This document shows, in pieces, positions 1 to 7,203 of a stretch of 20,910 bases of DNA. Under the pieces are notes generated by a model. That model ran no database searches and was not told where the DNA came from. It saw only the letters and a list, made by a program, of their open reading frames with translations. Source of the stretch: an uncultured Acetatifactor sp. (lineage in GTDB: Bacteria; Bacillota; Clostridia; Lachnospirales; Lachnospiraceae); NCBI GenBank assembly GCA_910584435.1, contig CAJUAP010000037.1:1-20910 (forward strand), in the 5' to 3' direction. The translations under genes and the position numbers were made by a program. The stretch's first letter is position 1; each line of letters starts with the position of its first letter.

Positions 1-35
1 ATAGTGCAGAATGCAATTTGCGGAGGGAATAATCC

Positions 36-133
36 ATGGAAACAAAAGATTTGATTTGAGAAATTGGCAGGATAACGATGCAAAAGCTTTATATGAAATG
101 TGTCTTGACGGGACTTTAAGAAAAAGCGGATAA
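36..133 (+). pseudogene. N-terminal remnant of a GNAT acetyltransferase, frameshifted and truncated
   Basis: A ribosome binding site (GGAGGG at 22-27) stands 8 bases before an ATG at 36, but that frame stops after seven codons (METKDLI). One base out of frame, from about 47 to the TAA at 131-133, the sequence reads RFDLRNWQDNDAKALYEMCL followed by DGTLRKSG. This is the typical beginning of a GNAT acetyltransferase of the 'LRNW..EDA..LYEM..D..LRKSG' type. One missing A in the AAAA run at 44-47 would restore METKRFDLRNW. The reading also ends where the family normally continues for more than 100 residues, so the gene is broken twice. An alternative ATG at 11 is in frame with the remnant but has no ribosome binding site. 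The family assignment comes from the short N-terminal motif only. Confidence 0.6.
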
Positions 134-150
134 GGGGCAGACAGAGTCAT

Positions 151-184
151 AGCATCTAAGCCATATGGTTTAGGTGCTGCTTTT
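151..184 (+). terminator. Intrinsic terminator after the GNAT remnant
   Basis: A 12-bp stem (151-162 with 167-178, two G-U pairs, ATAT loop) is followed by GCTTTT. It lies 17 bases after the stop of the GNAT remnant and before the promoter of the sugar kinase, so it separates the two units. Confidence 0.6.
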
Positions 185-218
185 CACAAACGGAGGTGGG
201 AAAATTGTGGGAATTGTC

Positions 219-247
219 TGGAAAAAACTATGCGGGTTTGATATAAT
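219..247 (+). promoter_or_regulatory. Extended -10 sigma-A promoter of the sugar kinase unit
   Basis: TATAAT at 242-247 is preceded by TG at 239-240, giving the extended -10 form TGnTATAAT. A weak -35 (TGGAAA, 219-224) lies 17 bases upstream. The start of transcription would be near 254, about 55 bases before the kinase ATG. Confidence 0.6.
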
Positions 248-308
248 GTAACATATGGAAGGTTGTAGTGGGTGATACAATAAATAAGGAACAGGAGAAG
301 GTCTGCTT

Positions 309-1331
309 ATGAAGAGAGAATTTGATCTGTTATCGCTGGGCGAGATTATGCTGAGATTGTCGCCGCCTGATAATGAGCGTATTACCAGGGGGGATACCCT
401 AAGCAAGCAGGCAGGGGGAGCGGAACTGAATTCTGCCACAGGCGCAGCTATGTTAGGGCTTCGATGCGGCATTATATCAAAGCTTCCGGCCAATGATTTG
501 GGAATCTACATTAAGAACCGTGTGCGTCTCTGCGGCGTCAGTGACGATTACCTGGTTTATGATGAGAGCAGGGATGCCAGGCTGGGAGTATATTATTATG
601 AAAGCGGTGCATATCCCCGTAAACCCCGTATCGTTTATGACAGGAAAAATACATCCTTAAACAAGATATCTGTGGATGATTATGATGAAAGCCTGTATCG
701 TGCGGCACGCTGCTTCCATACCAGCGGTATTACACTGGCGTTAAGTCCCCAGGTCCGGGATACGGCCATCACCATGATAAAACGTTTCAAAGAGCAGGGA
801 ACCTTAATTTCCTTTGATGTGAATTTCCGGGGCAATCTGTGGACGGGGGCGGAGGCAAAGGAGTGTATTGAATCCATTCTGCCCTATGTGGATATCTTCT
901 TCTGTTCTGAGGACACGGCGAGACTGACATTTCTGAAGGAAGGGAATGCAAAGGATATTATGAAGAGCTTTACGAAGGATTATCCGATTTCCATTGTGGC
1001 ATCCACTCAGAGAGTGGTGCACAGCCCGAAACGCCATACCTTTGGATCCATCATTTACAGTGCGAAGGAAGATACTTTTTATGAAGAGGCACCCTATGCG
1101 GATATTGAGGTGGTAGACCGTATCGGAAGCGGAGATGCTTATATCTCAGGTGTGCTGTACGGGCTTCTGTCCCATGAGGGAGACTATCAGAGGGCGTTGG
1201 AGTACGGCAATGCAATCAGTGCCTTGAAGAATACGATTCCGGGGGATTTGCTCAGTACGGATTTGAAGGAGATTGAGGGAATTATTAAGGAACATAAGTC
1301 TACGGGACGTATTGCGGAGATGGATAGATAA
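309..1331 (+). CDS. PfkB/ribokinase-family sugar kinase, 2-keto-3-deoxygluconate kinase-like
   Basis: This 340-residue cytoplasmic kinase would phosphorylate a sugar or sugar acid using ATP. The N-terminus (LLSLGEIMLRLSPP) and the substrate-side GGAELNSATGAAMLGL block around residues 36-51 are those of 2-keto-3-deoxygluconate kinases. The C-terminal ATP/catalytic motif reads DRIGSGDAY, with the catalytic base at Asp276; the usual family pattern is D-T-x-G-A-G-D, so Thr-Gly-Ala is Arg-Ile-Gly-Ser here. Length is normal for the family. The ATG at 309 has AGGAGA at 294-299, nine bases upstream. A URO-D family gene follows 60 bases downstream in the same direction, so the two are probably co-transcribed. 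No aldolase or dehydratase of the Entner-Doudoroff branch is in view, so the exact substrate is inference. Confidence 0.85.
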   Translation: MKREFDLLSLGEIMLRLSPPDNERITRGDTLSKQAGGAELNSATGAAMLGLRCGIISKLPANDLGIYIKNRVRLCGVSDDYLVYDESRDARLGVYYYESGAYPRKPRIVYDRKNTSLNKISVDDYDESLYRAARCFHTSGITLALSPQVRDTAITMIKRFKEQGTLISFDVNFRGNLWTGAEAKECIESILPYVDIFFCSEDTARLTFLKEGNAKDIMKSFTKDYPISIVASTQRVVHSPKRHTFGSIIYSAKEDTFYEEAPYADIEVVDRIGSGDAYISGVLYGLLSHEGDYQRALEYGNAISALKNTIPGDLLSTDLKEIEGIIKEHKSTGRIAEMDR

Positions 1332-1391
1332 AAGTAATCTGGTAAAATGTCAAGAGGAAAATTATAAAAAGGGGAATGGGAAAGGAAGAAT

Positions 1392-2366
1392 ATGACAAAA
1401 AGAGAACGCGTACTTAATGCAATGCAGAATAAACCGGTGGATAAGCTGCCCATGGGGTTCTGGTATCATTTTTCACCGGATGAGGATTTGGGGCAGCAGA
1501 CGGTGGAAGAGCATGTGAAGCTTTACAGGGAAGCGGATATGGATTTTATCAAGGTGATGTGTGACGGTTATTTTAATTATCCGAATCCTTATATACAGAC
1601 GGTTGCCTCTGCGAAAGACTGGTTCAAGATGACGCCCATGGGAGAAGACTGCGCTTATATCCGCGGACAGGTAAAGCGTGCCAGGGCAGTGGTAGAGGCA
1701 GTGGGAAAGGAATGCTGTGTTTTCTATAATGTGTTCTGCCCCATGTCGCTGATGCGCTTCGGAACCAGTGAAGAGATTCTGATGGGGCATTTGAAGGCGG
1801 ACCAAGAGGCGGTCTGCCATGCATTTGAAGTCATTGGAGAGGATATTAAGACATTGATCCGGCTGTTGATTACGGAAGCCGGATGCGACGGGATTTATTA
1901 TTGTGTGCAGAATGCGGAACAATTTCGGTTTACGGCGGATGAGTACAGGGAAATTGTGCGTCCCGCGGAAGTTTCTGTGCTGGAATATGCCAATACTTTG
2001 AGCCGGAATAATATTCTGCACTGCTGCGGCTGGGCCGGGGATAAGAACCGGATTGAGGTATGGCAGGATTATCCTTCGGCGGCTGTAAACTGGGCAGTCT
2101 ATGTGGAGCAGATGTCCCTTGGAGAGGGCAAAGAGTTTTTTGGCGGCAGGTGTGTGCTGGGTGGTTTTGATAATCGCAAGAGCGGTGTGCTGTGTTCCGG
2201 AAGCCGTGAGGAAATTGAGGCGGAAACGGAGAAAATCGTGAAGGAAGCAGGCAGCACAGGCGTGATGATCGGGGCGGATTGCGCACTTCCATCCGATATT
2301 GCAACGGAGCGTTTTCAGTGGGTGAGGAAGAAGCTGGATGCATTGGCCGGGGAAAAGAGCTGTTGA
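1392..2366 (+). CDS. Uroporphyrinogen decarboxylase (URO-D) family protein, corrinoid methyltransferase-like
   Basis: The protein has 324 residues and opens with MTKRERVLNAMQNKPVDKLP, the standard start of URO-D superfamily methyltransferases such as MtaA. It probably folds as a TIM barrel in the cytoplasm. LHCCGW (His210, Cys211, Cys212) and GADCALP (Cys297) match the zinc ligand positions used by corrinoid:thiol methyltransferases, whereas haem-pathway HemE enzymes lack this set. A methyl-transfer role is therefore more likely than uroporphyrinogen decarboxylation, but no corrinoid protein or activating enzyme is encoded nearby. The ATG at 1392 follows AAAGGA. A terminator at 2394-2439 ends the unit. 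Substrate unknown. Confidence 0.8.
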   Translation: MTKRERVLNAMQNKPVDKLPMGFWYHFSPDEDLGQQTVEEHVKLYREADMDFIKVMCDGYFNYPNPYIQTVASAKDWFKMTPMGEDCAYIRGQVKRARAVVEAVGKECCVFYNVFCPMSLMRFGTSEEILMGHLKADQEAVCHAFEVIGEDIKTLIRLLITEAGCDGIYYCVQNAEQFRFTADEYREIVRPAEVSVLEYANTLSRNNILHCCGWAGDKNRIEVWQDYPSAAVNWAVYVEQMSLGEGKEFFGGRCVLGGFDNRKSGVLCSGSREEIEAETEKIVKEAGSTGVMIGADCALPSDIATERFQWVRKKLDALAGEKSC

Positions 2367-2393
2367 AAAAGCCGGCAGAATAGAGAAATCAGC

Positions 2394-2439
2394 AAAAGGG
2401 CTGCAAAACAGAAAATTAAATTCTGATTGCGGCCTTTTT
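2394..2439 (+). terminator. Intrinsic terminator after the URO-D family gene
   Basis: The 8-bp outer stem GGCTGCAA (2399-2406) pairs with TTGCGGCC (2427-2434) with one G-U pair. Inside it CAGAA pairs with TTCTG. AAAA precedes the stem and TTTTT follows (2435-2439), so it could work in both directions. It lies 28 bases after the stop codon. Confidence 0.85.
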
Positions 2440-2474
2440 GTGTATGGTGTCTGTAATATATTGGGAGAAAAGAC

Positions 2475-3950
2475 ATGAACAGAAAATTATATGAAGAAGT
2501 GAGCAGCTGGTTCGAGGCACATAAAGAGGCAATGGTGTCGGATATTATCCGATTGATTCGGATAGAGAGCATCTCGCAGCCGGGGAAGGATGGCACACCG
2601 TTTGGAAAGGGGTGTCTGCATGCGCTGGAGGAGATGCTGGAGATTGGGAAAGAGCATGGGTTTGATGTTGAAAACTATGACAATATGGTTGGCAGCATCG
2701 GCAGCCGGGAAAAGAACTGGGAAAACCTGGTGGGGTTCTGGAATCATATGGATGTGGTGCCGGTGGGAAATGGCTGGGAATATGCGCCTTTTGATCCGGT
2801 GGTCAAGGGACATTTCCTGATTGGCAGAGGAGCTCAGGACAATAAGGGCCCGGCAGTGGGGATACTTTATATGATGCAGTGTCTGCGTGAGCTGAAGATA
2901 CCAATGCGGCATGAGCTGTGTCTGTTTGTGGGAACGGATGAAGAGCGTGGAATGGAAGACATGGAACATTATACGGCCCATTATCCTGCACCGAAATTGT
3001 CCATGATAGCGGACAGCGGATTTCCCGTCTGCTATGGAGAAAAGGGAATCATAGAAGGGAAGATGGTTTCGGATAAATGTGTTACCGGCCAGGTGCTGAA
3101 GGTATATGGCGGCAGTGCAGCCAATATGATTCCTGACAGGGCAGGTGTGCTGTTTGGGGAAAATGCAATGCTTCGGGAGGAACTAACCGGCCTGCTTGGT
3201 ACAGAAATGTATGCCGATGGAGAAACTGCAGATAAAAGAACCATAAAATGGGAGGCGGGTCCGGAGGGGATATGGATTACCGCTTATGGAACCAGTAAGC
3301 ATAGTGCATTTCCGGAGGGCAGTATCAATGCAATTCACGAGCTGGGTGCTTTTGTGATGCAATTAACGGCAGTGGATGAAAAGGACAGGGCGCTGTTTGC
3401 CAGTGTGGAACGGCTTTCCAGAGAATATTACGGAAAAGAAACGGGGATTGCTTACGAAGACGCAGTATCCGGGAAAACCACCTGTGCGGCCACGGTGCTT
3501 TCCTTAGAGGAAGGGCATTTGTGCCTGACATTGAATATCCGATATGCAATTACGGCGAAGGATGAGCAGGATCTGAACACACTGCAGATATGCGGGATTG
3601 CCAATGGAATGAAGTGGAAACTGGAACGAAATTCCAAGCCTAACTATTTCCCCAGGGAACATCCGGCGGTGGAACGTCTGACGGAGCTTTACGGCGAGAT
3701 TACCGGAAGCAGAGCCAGGAGTTTTGTTATGGGCGGCGGTACTTATGCCAGAAAGCTTCCGAATGCTTTTGCTTACGGCGTGGGCGGTATGCAGGAGAAT
3801 GATTCTGACAGAGAATGGAGGAAGCTTCTGTTCCGGCCGGGGCATGGCGGGGCCCACGAACCGGATGAGGCGTTAAATATAAGATTGCTGCTGGAGGCAA
3901 TGAAGATTTATTCCATGGCAGTGGTGGAGTTAAATGATATAGAATTGTAA
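2475..3950 (+). CDS. M20 family metallopeptidase, PepV/Xaa-His dipeptidase-like
   Basis: This 491-residue cytoplasmic di-zinc peptidase probably hydrolyses dipeptides. The metal and catalytic motifs appear in order: NHMDVVPVGNGW (His91, Asp93), GRGAQDNKGP (bridging Asp122), GTDEERGMEDM (Glu156 as base, Glu157 as ligand), IADSGFPVCYGEKG (Asp180) and GGAHEPDEAL (His461). The wide spacing and the FPVxYGEKG block fit PepV-type enzymes rather than ArgE/DapE. A lid domain occupies roughly residues 190-380. The canonical RGxxDDKGP is RGAQDNKGP here, with the metal-bridging first Asp kept. The gene follows a terminator, so it may be expressed separately, but I see no convincing promoter in the 35-base gap. 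Sequestered start: ATG 2475 after GGGAGAAAAG. Confidence 0.88.
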   Translation: MNRKLYEEVSSWFEAHKEAMVSDIIRLIRIESISQPGKDGTPFGKGCLHALEEMLEIGKEHGFDVENYDNMVGSIGSREKNWENLVGFWNHMDVVPVGNGWEYAPFDPVVKGHFLIGRGAQDNKGPAVGILYMMQCLRELKIPMRHELCLFVGTDEERGMEDMEHYTAHYPAPKLSMIADSGFPVCYGEKGIIEGKMVSDKCVTGQVLKVYGGSAANMIPDRAGVLFGENAMLREELTGLLGTEMYADGETADKRTIKWEAGPEGIWITAYGTSKHSAFPEGSINAIHELGAFVMQLTAVDEKDRALFASVERLSREYYGKETGIAYEDAVSGKTTCAATVLSLEEGHLCLTLNIRYAITAKDEQDLNTLQICGIANGMKWKLERNSKPNYFPREHPAVERLTELYGEITGSRARSFVMGGGTYARKLPNAFAYGVGGMQENDSDREWRKLLFRPGHGGAHEPDEALNIRLLLEAMKIYSMAVVELNDIEL

Positions 3951-3953
3951 TCC

Positions 3954-4196
3954 TGTAACAGTTCAGACAGGTCACTGAACTGTTAGTTACTGTTCACTTC
4001 GTTCACAGTAACAAGCCTTCGTAGAAGGCTTTAGGCACAGAAATCGCAAGTGAGTTTGCTCACTTTGTGAACTTGTTCACTTGCGATTTCGCGCACAGCT
4101 GTCAAAGCTGTCATTCTGACAGCTTGGGATTATTCATGCAAAATATGCATGAAAACGCCTCGCGGAACCGGCAAGTGAACAGGAACAACTGTTACA
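3954..4196. repeat. Hairpin-rich palindromic element, MITE-like, with 10-bp terminal inverted repeats
   Basis: The 243-bp gap between the peptidase and pseB is built almost wholly of inverted repeats. It begins with TGTAACAGTT and ends with the exact reverse complement AACTGTTACA (4187-4196). Inside are consecutive stems: 3956-3966 with 3975-3985 (11 bp); 3986-3993 with 4005-4012 (8 bp); 4013-4020 with 4024-4031 (8 bp); 4040-4053 with 4077-4090 (14 bp); 4105-4113 with 4117-4125 (9 bp); and 4133-4140 with 4146-4153 (8 bp). The hexamer GTTCAC/GTGAAC recurs through it. No target-site duplication or open reading frame is visible. It may be a non-autonomous mobile repeat, a structured RNA, or a transcription barrier; the sequence alone does not decide. 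Confidence 0.7.
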
Positions 4197-4223
4197 TACA
4201 TTTCTTAATAATTTAGTAAAAAA

Positions 4224-4252
4224 TTGCCTTTTTGGCAATGATATGTTATGAT
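4224..4252 (+). promoter_or_regulatory. Putative pseB promoter overlapped by a short inverted repeat
   Basis: TTGCCT (4224-4229) and TATGAT (4247-4252) are 17 bases apart, a plausible sigma-A promoter about 65 bases before the pseB ATG. ATTGCC (4223-4228) and GGCAAT (4234-4239) form an inverted repeat across the -35 box, which could be an operator or an RNA hairpin if transcription started further upstream. Confidence 0.5.
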
Positions 4253-4318
4253 AAAAAAAGTTTATGGGTGTGCAGAAAGGGGTGTGGAGCGCTCCGCACA
4301 GAAGAGAGGGATAAAATT

Positions 4319-5311
4319 ATGTTAAACAATAAATCTATTTTAATTACAGGCGGTACAGGAAGTTTTGGCAATGCATTTACCAGGTATGTCCTGGAACATT
4401 ATGAGCCTGAGAAAATTATCATTTATTCCAGGGATGAATTTAAACAGCTTATCATGAGGGATAATTTCAAAGAGTATGAGTCAAAGCTTCGCTTTTTCAT
4501 TGGTGATGTGCGTGACAGGGACAGGCTGAAACGGGCATTGGAGGGTGTGGATTTCTGTATTCATGCCGCTGCCCTGAAACAGGTGCCTGCCTGTGAATAT
4601 AATCCTGCAGAGGCAATTAAGACCAATATCAATGGCGCTCAGAATGTCATTGATGCGGCATTGGATATGGGTGTGAAAAAGGTGGTTGCGCTGTCCACTG
4701 ACAAGGCGGTAAATCCTGTTAATCTGTATGGCGGTACCAAATTGGTATCGGACAAGCTGTTTATTGCGGCAAATGCATATGCCGGTAAGAAGGATATCTG
4801 CTTTTCTATTGTACGCTATGGAAATGTGGCCGGAAGCAGGGGGTCGGTGATTCCTATTTTCCATAATGTCATAAAAAATGGCGGAACGGAGCTTCCGGTG
4901 ACGGATTGCCGTATGACGCGTTTCTGGATCAGTCTCCAGGAAGGGGTTGAGCTGGTTGTGAAGGCATTGGAAGAGGCTAAGGGCGGGGAAACGTTTATTT
5001 CCAAGCTTCCTTCTTTCAGGGTTACGGATTTGGCGGAGGCAATGGCACCCGAGTGTAAGATAAAGGAAGTGGGGATCCGCGTGGGAGAGAAGCTTCATGA
5101 AGTCATGGTCACGGTGGAGGATGCGCCCAATACCTATGAGTATGATAAATATTTTATTATATATCCGCAGATGGTCTGGAGCGATAGCCGTAAAGCGGTT
5201 CCTACCGGGAAAAGGGTGCCGGAAGGATTCTACTATAGTTCAGGGAATAACACGGAATGGCTTACGGTGGAGGACATCCGCAGACTTTTAAAGACAGTGC
5301 ATTTCGAATGA
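4319..5311 (+). CDS. pseB: UDP-N-acetylglucosamine 4,6-dehydratase, PseB/FlaA1/CapE type
   Basis: This 330-residue cytoplasmic short-chain dehydrogenase would convert UDP-GlcNAc to a 4-keto-6-deoxy sugar, the first step of pseudaminic-acid-type pathways. The NAD(P) loop is GGTGSFG at residues 11-17. The active site reads STDKAVNPVNLYGGTK, with Thr127-Asp128-Lys129 and Tyr137-xxx-Lys141; the Asp-Lys pair and LYGGTKLVSDKLF are typical of the inverting PseB/FlaA1 group. The soluble length, without the four N-terminal membrane helices of CapD/PglF, also supports PseB. The start was chosen at ATG 4319 because GAGAGGG lies eight bases upstream; a longer frame back to TTG 4232 has no ribosome site and lies in the promoter. 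PseC-type aminotransferase follows two genes later. Inverted palindromes flank the gene at 3954 and 5510. Confidence 0.85.
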   Translation: MLNNKSILITGGTGSFGNAFTRYVLEHYEPEKIIIYSRDEFKQLIMRDNFKEYESKLRFFIGDVRDRDRLKRALEGVDFCIHAAALKQVPACEYNPAEAIKTNINGAQNVIDAALDMGVKKVVALSTDKAVNPVNLYGGTKLVSDKLFIAANAYAGKKDICFSIVRYGNVAGSRGSVIPIFHNVIKNGGTELPVTDCRMTRFWISLQEGVELVVKALEEAKGGETFISKLPSFRVTDLAEAMAPECKIKEVGIRVGEKLHEVMVTVEDAPNTYEYDKYFIIYPQMVWSDSRKAVPTGKRVPEGFYYSSGNNTEWLTVEDIRRLLKTVHFE

Positions 5312-5387
5312 CTTCCGGAAAGTGGTGCGCCATGAACGGCATCCGTAAAAGGAAGGGTATTTTGTGTCATATGGGAAAAGAATAGCG

Positions 5388-5418
5388 GCAGGTATCTGGA
5401 AATGTTCCAGGTACCTGC
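5388..5418 (+). terminator. Long hairpin after pseB, possible terminator
   Basis: A 14-bp stem with one G-U pair (5388-5401 with 5405-5418, ATG loop) lies 77 bases after pseB. The tail that follows is only moderately T-rich (CTTTATTCTTATTT), so it could be a weak terminator or an RNA-stabilising hairpin. No gene is visible in the rest of 5312-5539. Confidence 0.5.
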
Positions 5419-5476
5419 GGAACTTTATTCTTATTTGGCGTGCGGCCTTGCAATTACTGCGTTTTGTGTGTATTCT

Positions 5477-5510
5477 TGTAACAATTCAGTGACCTGTCTG
5501 AACTGTTACA
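5477..5510. repeat. 34-bp palindrome, inverted copy of the end of the 3954 element
   Basis: Arms 5477-5489 and 5498-5510 are 13 bp with one mismatch around the loop TGACCTGT. Read on the minus strand it matches 3954-3985 at 31 of 32 positions, including the loop. It lies 30 bases before the deaminase-like gene. Together the two copies enclose pseB. Confidence 0.8.
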
Positions 5511-5539
5511 AATTTTGAAGATTATGGAGATATTATAAT

Positions 5540-5974
5540 ATGAGAAATCCTGACATTGAAAAAGAGATGTACCGCAAGGCAGTAGCGTTGATAGAAAAGC
5601 GTTATCCTGTCGGATGGGGTGGAGCTGGAGTGGTACATACAGCCAACGGACATTATTTCACAAGTGTCAGTATCGATTCAGCGAACGCTTCAGCTATTTT
5701 GTGCATTGAAACAGGGGCGATGTTAGAAGCGCACAAATATAACGAACAGGTGACACATTGCATGTGTCTGGTCAGGGAAGATGAAAATGCTCCTTATAAG
5801 GTGCTGTCCCCATGCGGAATATGCCAGGAACGTTTAAGGTTCTGGGGAGAGGATGTGCAGGTGGCAGTTACTACAGAAGATGATTCTCTGCAATTTGTCA
5901 CACTGGGTGAGCTGCAGCCATACCACTGGACAAAAGCATATCCGGCTGATATGCTGGAGCATTTTCAAGAATAA
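5540..5974 (+). CDS. Cytidine deaminase-like zinc protein (cytidine/blasticidin-S deaminase superfamily)
   Basis: The protein is 144 residues, the usual size for this superfamily. The zinc site is visible: LCIETGAM supplies Cys55 and the proton-shuttle Glu57, and SPCGICQERL supplies Cys92 and Cys95 (PCxxC). Three Cys ligands fit the tetrameric cytidine deaminase and blasticidin-S deaminase branch. The VLSPCGICQERLRFWGEDVQV block is also typical. The substrate may be cytidine, another aminated base or an unrelated small molecule; the fold alone does not tell. GGAGA precedes ATG 5540 by nine bases, and the stop is only 27 bases before the PseC-like gene, so the two are probably co-transcribed. 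That placement inside a sugar-nucleotide locus is unusual. Confidence 0.8.
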   Translation: MRNPDIEKEMYRKAVALIEKRYPVGWGGAGVVHTANGHYFTSVSIDSANASAILCIETGAMLEAHKYNEQVTHCMCLVREDENAPYKVLSPCGICQERLRFWGEDVQVAVTTEDDSLQFVTLGELQPYHWTKAYPADMLEHFQE

Positions 5975-6001
5975 CTTAGAGCTGGTAAGGAGGTGCTGTG
6001 T

Positions 6002-7195
6002 ATGGAGCAGCTGGCAATTTTGGGCGGAACCCCGGTGAGGAAGAATCCCATCAGTTACGGAAAGCAGTATATTGATGATGATGATGTGGCCGCAGTGGCA
6101 GAGGTATTAAAGCATGGAGATTTGACTTGCGGGTGTAAGATTAACGAGATGGAAAATGCGCTCTGTGAAGTGACAGGGGCAAAATATGCGGTGGCGGTGA
6201 GCAATGGTACCGCGGCGCTTCATCTTGCAGCATTGGCGGCCGGGTTTGGAGAGGGGGATGAGGTGATTGTCAGTGCTATTACTTTTGCTGCATCGGCCAA
6301 CTGTATTCTGTACTGCGGAGCCAAACCGGTGTTTGCAGATATCCGCCCGGATACCTACAATATAGATCCCAATGCCATTGAAAAGCTCATTACACCCCGG
6401 ACCAGGGGGATTGTGGCAGTGGATTTTACCGGACAGTCCATAGAGCATGATGCCATCAGGGCAATCTGTAATAGGCACAAGCTGCTGTTGATTGAAGATG
6501 CAGCCCATGCCATCGGCACAAAATATCAGGGACGGCCTGTGGGAAGCATTGCGGATATGACATGCTTCAGCTTTCATCCGGTGAAGACTGTTACCAGTGG
6601 TGAGGGCGGCGCCATTACCACCAATGATGAACAATTATATCACAGGCTGATAAGGCTGCGTACCCATGGCATTACCCGGAACAGGGAGGAAATGGTACAT
6701 CCTTCGGATGCGCCCTGGTATAATGAACAGGTGGAACTTGGTTTTAATTATCGGCTGACGGATATTCAGGCGGCATTGCTGATCAGCCAGATTGGGAAAT
6801 TACCGGCTTTTGCTGCCCGCAGAAAAGAAATCGTGTCCCGATATGACAGGGCATTTTCGGAAATGCCGGAGCTTGTGGTGCAGAAGGAAATTCCGGAATC
6901 CGATACTACCAGACACCTCTATATTCTGCGGTTGAATTTAAAGGCACTTACCTGTGACAGGAGACAGTTTTTTGATGCGCTGCATGAAGAGAATATTTAT
7001 TCCCAGGTACATTATCTGCCGGTGTATTGGCATTCCTATTATGAGAAGCTGGGATATGCTAAGGGGTTATGCCCCAATGCAGAGGCGTATTATCAGGAGG
7101 TTATGAGCCTTCCACTGTATTATTCTCTGACGGATGAGGATGTGGCAGGCGTTATAAAGGCTGTGAAGAAAATTACTGCTTATTACAGGAAATAG
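6002..7195 (+). CDS. pseC: DegT/DnrJ/EryC1/StrS-family aminotransferase, PseC-like
   Basis: This 397-residue PLP enzyme would transfer an amino group to the 4-keto group made by PseB, giving UDP-4-amino-4,6-dideoxy-N-acetyl-altrosamine or a near relative. VAVSNGTAALHLAALA (residues 64-79) binds the PLP phosphate, IEDAAHAIG holds Asp166, and SFHPVKTVTSGEGGAI carries the Schiff-base Lys195. The FHPVKTVTSGEGGA form is characteristic of PseC and its near homologues. The start was placed at ATG 6002 because AAGGAGG (5987-5993) lies eight bases upstream; a GTG at 5993 is part of that site and cannot serve. PseH, PseG, PseI and PseF are absent from the window, so the final sugar is uncertain. Confidence 0.85.
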   Translation: MEQLAILGGTPVRKNPISYGKQYIDDDDVAAVAEVLKHGDLTCGCKINEMENALCEVTGAKYAVAVSNGTAALHLAALAAGFGEGDEVIVSAITFAASANCILYCGAKPVFADIRPDTYNIDPNAIEKLITPRTRGIVAVDFTGQSIEHDAIRAICNRHKLLLIEDAAHAIGTKYQGRPVGSIADMTCFSFHPVKTVTSGEGGAITTNDEQLYHRLIRLRTHGITRNREEMVHPSDAPWYNEQVELGFNYRLTDIQAALLISQIGKLPAFAARRKEIVSRYDRAFSEMPELVVQKEIPESDTTRHLYILRLNLKALTCDRRQFFDALHEENIYSQVHYLPVYWHSYYEKLGYAKGLCPNAEAYYQEVMSLPLYYSLTDEDVAGVIKAVKKITAYYRK

Positions 7196-7203
7196 CTGAG
7201 AAG

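Noticed and set aside
1473..2021. 182-residue reading on the minus strand within the URO-D family gene
   Set aside because: It lies wholly opposite a gene with clear family motifs, has no ribosome site and has a His/Arg-rich composition typical of antisense readings.
3954..4196. CRISPR array
   Set aside because: The stems differ from each other and there are no regularly spaced direct repeats with unique spacers.
4232..4318. Longer N-terminus of PseB from TTG 4232
   Set aside because: No ribosome site; the stretch coincides with the putative promoter, and family proteins begin near the MLNNKSILITGG start.
4481..5098. 205-residue reading on the minus strand within pseB
   Set aside because: Opposite the catalytic core of PseB, with no start signal or recognisable motif.
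5993..6001. GTG 5993 as start of the PseC-like gene
   Set aside because: It overlaps the AAGGAGG ribosome site that serves ATG 6002.
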